Assembly (NCBI GenBank): GCA_011777135.1
Contig: JAABVY010000103.1
Location: 9,531 to 18,059, forward strand
Length of the DNA stretch: 8,529 bases
From: Candidatus Zixiibacteriota bacterium
GTDB taxonomy: Bacteria > Zixibacteria > MSB-5A5 > JAABVY01
Direction: 5' to 3'
Made by a program: the position numbers and the translations under genes. Of this stretch, positions 7,061-8,529 are shown in pieces. The notes beneath the pieces are model-generated. The model was given only the letters and a program-made list of their open reading frames with translations, was not told the origin of the DNA and did no database searches. How positions within the stretch are numbered: the first letter of the stretch is position 1; each line of letters begins with the position of its first letter.

Positions 7061-7337
7061 ATAGGTCTTACCGTCAGGGATGGCATATCACTTGCTAAAC
7101 TATCTATCAGATAAACTTATAGCCTGACTTATGAATATATTTGATTTTACAAATTTAAGATTAAAACCAGTTCTGCTGACTCATTCAGCTGTCTTCGGCC
7201 TGTTTCATTTTGCATCTGTTTTCCAGTCAAATCCAAAGTTAATACAATCTACAGAACCGACCGCATTTACATGTGAGGTTAAAACCAAACCTGTCTTCAT
7301 ACACCAAAATATATTAAATATTGAAAGGGGCCGCTGT

Positions 7338-7530
7338 CTATTCTTTGAACAATTGCGCCATGCTATGCAATATATTTTCTCCGCTCTCGTACAACATGAG
7401 GTTGAGGGCAAAGACACCTGCAGGGGTAAGATAAATCCTGATTTTGCATTAAGTTCCCCGTCATCGATTACCGATAGACATAAAGGTATTCTGCATCCGG
7501 GGGAACTTGAGAATAACATCGTGAACACAA
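7338..7530 (-). pseudogene. Possible remnant of a decayed minus-strand gene
   Basis: Reading the minus strand, three adjacent pieces in three frames look protein-like. The first is VPPDAEYLYVYR, ended by a stop. The second is VIDDGELNAK. The third is RIYLTPAGVFALNLMLYESG continuing to AQLFKE and a TAG at 7338-7340. Joining them needs two single-base restorations, one of them in an AAAA run, as expected for frameshift decay. The upstream end would run into the sigma gene, so any original gene is truncated. I do not recognise the family. Chance cannot be excluded, because the pieces are short and the opposite strand also has a long open frame here. Confidence 0.25.
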
Positions 7531-7542
7531 ATGTCAAAGCTC

Positions 7543-7550
7543 AAGGGAAG
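7543..7550 (+). promoter_or_regulatory. Shine-Dalgarno-like sequence deciding the sigma factor start
   Basis: AAGGGAAG lies 7 bases before ATG 7558. The other in-frame ATG at 7531 has no such site upstream. Starting at 7558 gives MNAKEAIWEAY, in keeping with typical FliA-family N-termini. Confidence 0.5.
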
Positions 7551-7557
7551 ACTCTTT

Positions 7558-8322
7558 ATGAATGCTAAGGAAGCGATCTGGGAGGCATACCGTAAGGAAT
7601 GTGCTCCCGAAATCAGAGAAGAACTGCTATCGCAGTATTTGCCGCTGGTGAAGAATGTCGCCAGCCGGATGGCGATCGGGTTTCCGAAATCAGTTGAGGT
7701 CGGTGACCTTGTTAATACTGGAGTGATTGGCCTGATAGAAGCCTTCAGAAACTTCGACCCTGAAAGAGGCGTCAAGTTTGAGACCTATGCTGTCCCCAGA
7801 ATCCGGGGAGCTATCCTCGACGAGTTGAGGTCTTTGGACTGGGTTCCACGCTCGACACGTGCCAGGGCCAGGGAGATAGAAAGGGCCCTCGTCAGATTAG
7901 AGGGTAAACTGGGACGTTCTCCCAATGATGTGGAACTGGCCGGAGAGCTAAATTATGAGCTCAGCGATCTCTATAAGGCGCTGGATGATTCCAATTCCAC
8001 GGTGCTTCTGTCGCTGGATGAGATGATCTACCGTGAGGATGACAATCGACAGGTCCCCAGAGTGGAAACCGTGCAGGCCGAATCGAAGGAATCGGTGCTG
8101 AGCGATTTGGAAAAACAGGAAATGCGGGCCTACCTGACGATAGCTATTTCAAACCTGACAGAACAGGAGAAGCTTGTTATTGCCCTTTATTACTATGAAG
8201 AATTGACCTTGAAGGAAATTGGCGAAGTCATGTCGATTTCAGAGTCGCGCGTCTCACAGATCCACACCAAGGCCGTGCTCAAACTCAGGGGCATGGTGAG
8301 AGAAAAATTCGCACTCACTTAG
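7558..8322 (+). CDS. Alternative RNA polymerase sigma factor, FliA/WhiG (sigma-28) family
   Basis: Group 3 sigma factors of this family direct RNA polymerase to promoters of flagellar, chemotaxis or developmental genes. The 254 residues are of family length. Region 2 spans about 24-98, with DLVNTGVIGLIEAF, then FDPERGVKFETYAVPRIRG, then LDELRSLDWVPRS, the last being highly characteristic of FliA/WhiG. Region 3 follows at about 104-180 (LGRSPNDVELAGEL). Region 4 at about 200-250 carries LTLKEIGEVMSISESRVSQI, a helix-turn-helix for the -35 element. The frame extends to an ATG at 7531, but the later start has the better ribosome site. No flagellar gene or recognisable FlgM anti-sigma is visible nearby, so fliA is not assigned. 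Its regulon could be motility or something else. Confidence 0.9.
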   Translation: MNAKEAIWEAYRKECAPEIREELLSQYLPLVKNVASRMAIGFPKSVEVGDLVNTGVIGLIEAFRNFDPERGVKFETYAVPRIRGAILDELRSLDWVPRSTRARAREIERALVRLEGKLGRSPNDVELAGELNYELSDLYKALDDSNSTVLLSLDEMIYREDDNRQVPRVETVQAESKESVLSDLEKQEMRAYLTIAISNLTEQEKLVIALYYYEELTLKEIGEVMSISESRVSQIHTKAVLKLRGMVREKFALT

Positions 8323-8406
8323 TGGTATTAATCGTCGAGAGGCGAGAAAATAGCCTGCATAGGATTAAATGCCGGCTCTCAGAATACTATGGGAAAGGAT
8401 AAGAAG

Positions 8407-8529
8407 ATGTCCAGGCAAAATGGCGACCAGGGGAAGAGATCCAGCCCCTCTGGTAAAGGTTTAACCATTGAATTCGACGAATCCATACGGAAAAATGCTG
8501 TTGGGACTCGTCCTTTCGATTCATCGGAT
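8407..8529 (+). CDS. Unrecognised protein, N-terminal part (3' end outside window)
   Basis: The frame is open from ATG 8407 to the window edge, giving 41 visible residues. AAAGGA lies 7 bases upstream, a good ribosome site; an in-frame ATG at 8389 is possible but has none. The start is polar and probably disordered (MSRQNGDQGKRSSPSGKG), then LTIEFDESIRKNAVGTRPFD. There is no signal peptide or membrane segment in the visible part, and I do not recognise the family. It begins 84 bases after the sigma gene on the same strand, so the two may share a transcript. A partner or target of the sigma factor is a reasonable thought but is inference only. Confidence 0.55.
   Translation, partial: MSRQNGDQGKRSSPSGKGLTIEFDESIRKNAVGTRPFDSSD

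Larger units (their letters stand above)
6890..7557. other. Long gap between mtaB and the sigma gene with no confident gene
   Basis: The 668 bases are visibly more AT-rich than the flanking genes. A plus-strand frame from ATG 7131 to 7568 is open for 145 codons, but it has no Shine-Dalgarno sequence, an odd His/Ser/Thr/Asn/Cys-rich composition and no recognisable motif. On the minus strand, 6930-7067 is open for 45 residues (containing LWKGRRSVLAEIF), and 7338-7448 for 36; both look protein-like but lack starts. The stretch may hold decayed genes plus the sigma gene's control region. No tRNA, riboswitch or convincing terminator was seen, and no promoter good enough to call. Confidence 0.6.

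Noticed and set aside
7345..7376. Promoter for the sigma gene (TTGAAC with AT-rich box downstream)
   Set aside because: The -10 match is poor at any acceptable spacing, and it lies nearly 200 bases before the gene.
8407..8529. Anti-sigma factor FlgM after the sigma gene
   Set aside because: The visible 41 residues share only a polar, disordered start with FlgM; no diagnostic motif is present.
1..8529. CRISPR array, insertion sequence, tRNA or rRNA gene
   Set aside because: No regularly spaced repeats, transposase frame, terminal repeats or cloverleaf-like sequence was seen.

Overview
The window is a compact, all plus-strand block of bacterial housekeeping genes. It suggests a diderm-like bacterium of moderate GC (roughly mid-40s to 50 percent by eye), with a six-domain ribosomal protein S1. 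The phylum cannot be settled from this sequence. The gene order scpA-scpB-rluB-cmk-plsC-rpsA is widely conserved, and the encoded proteins do not match a familiar model species closely; an uncultured or candidate phylum is possible but is only a guess.

Layout. Positions 1-3062 look like one operon with overlapping or nearly abutting genes. It holds the end of scpA and all of scpB (condensin partners that organise the chromosome), rluB (ribosomal large-subunit pseudouridine synthase), cmk (cytidylate kinase) and plsC (1-acylglycerol-3-phosphate acyltransferase). A 234-base gap follows, with a near-consensus sigma-70-type promoter, a 13-base palindrome upstream of it and a strong Shine-Dalgarno sequence. 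These lead into rpsA, an unusually long S1 (742 residues) with a lysine-rich N-terminal extension and a Glu/Ala/Pro-rich tail. A clear intrinsic terminator closes rpsA. Next comes mtaB, the tRNA t6A37 methylthiotransferase, starting at GTG.

After mtaB there is about 670 bases (6890-7557) with no confident gene. It contains AT-rich inverted repeats and short minus-strand reading frames that look protein-like but are broken, possibly the remains of a decayed gene. A FliA/WhiG-type alternative sigma factor follows, and then the first 41 codons of an unrecognised protein that runs off the window.

How the genes fit together. The first seven genes serve growth: chromosome segregation, rRNA and tRNA modification, CTP/dCTP supply, phospholipid synthesis and translation initiation. 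The sigma factor begins a separate unit, normally associated with motility or another developmental regulon, although no flagellar gene is visible here. I see no convincing new defence, mobile or biosynthetic system. The points most worth a second look are the S1 extensions, the broken minus-strand frames before the sigma gene, and the unknown gene after it.
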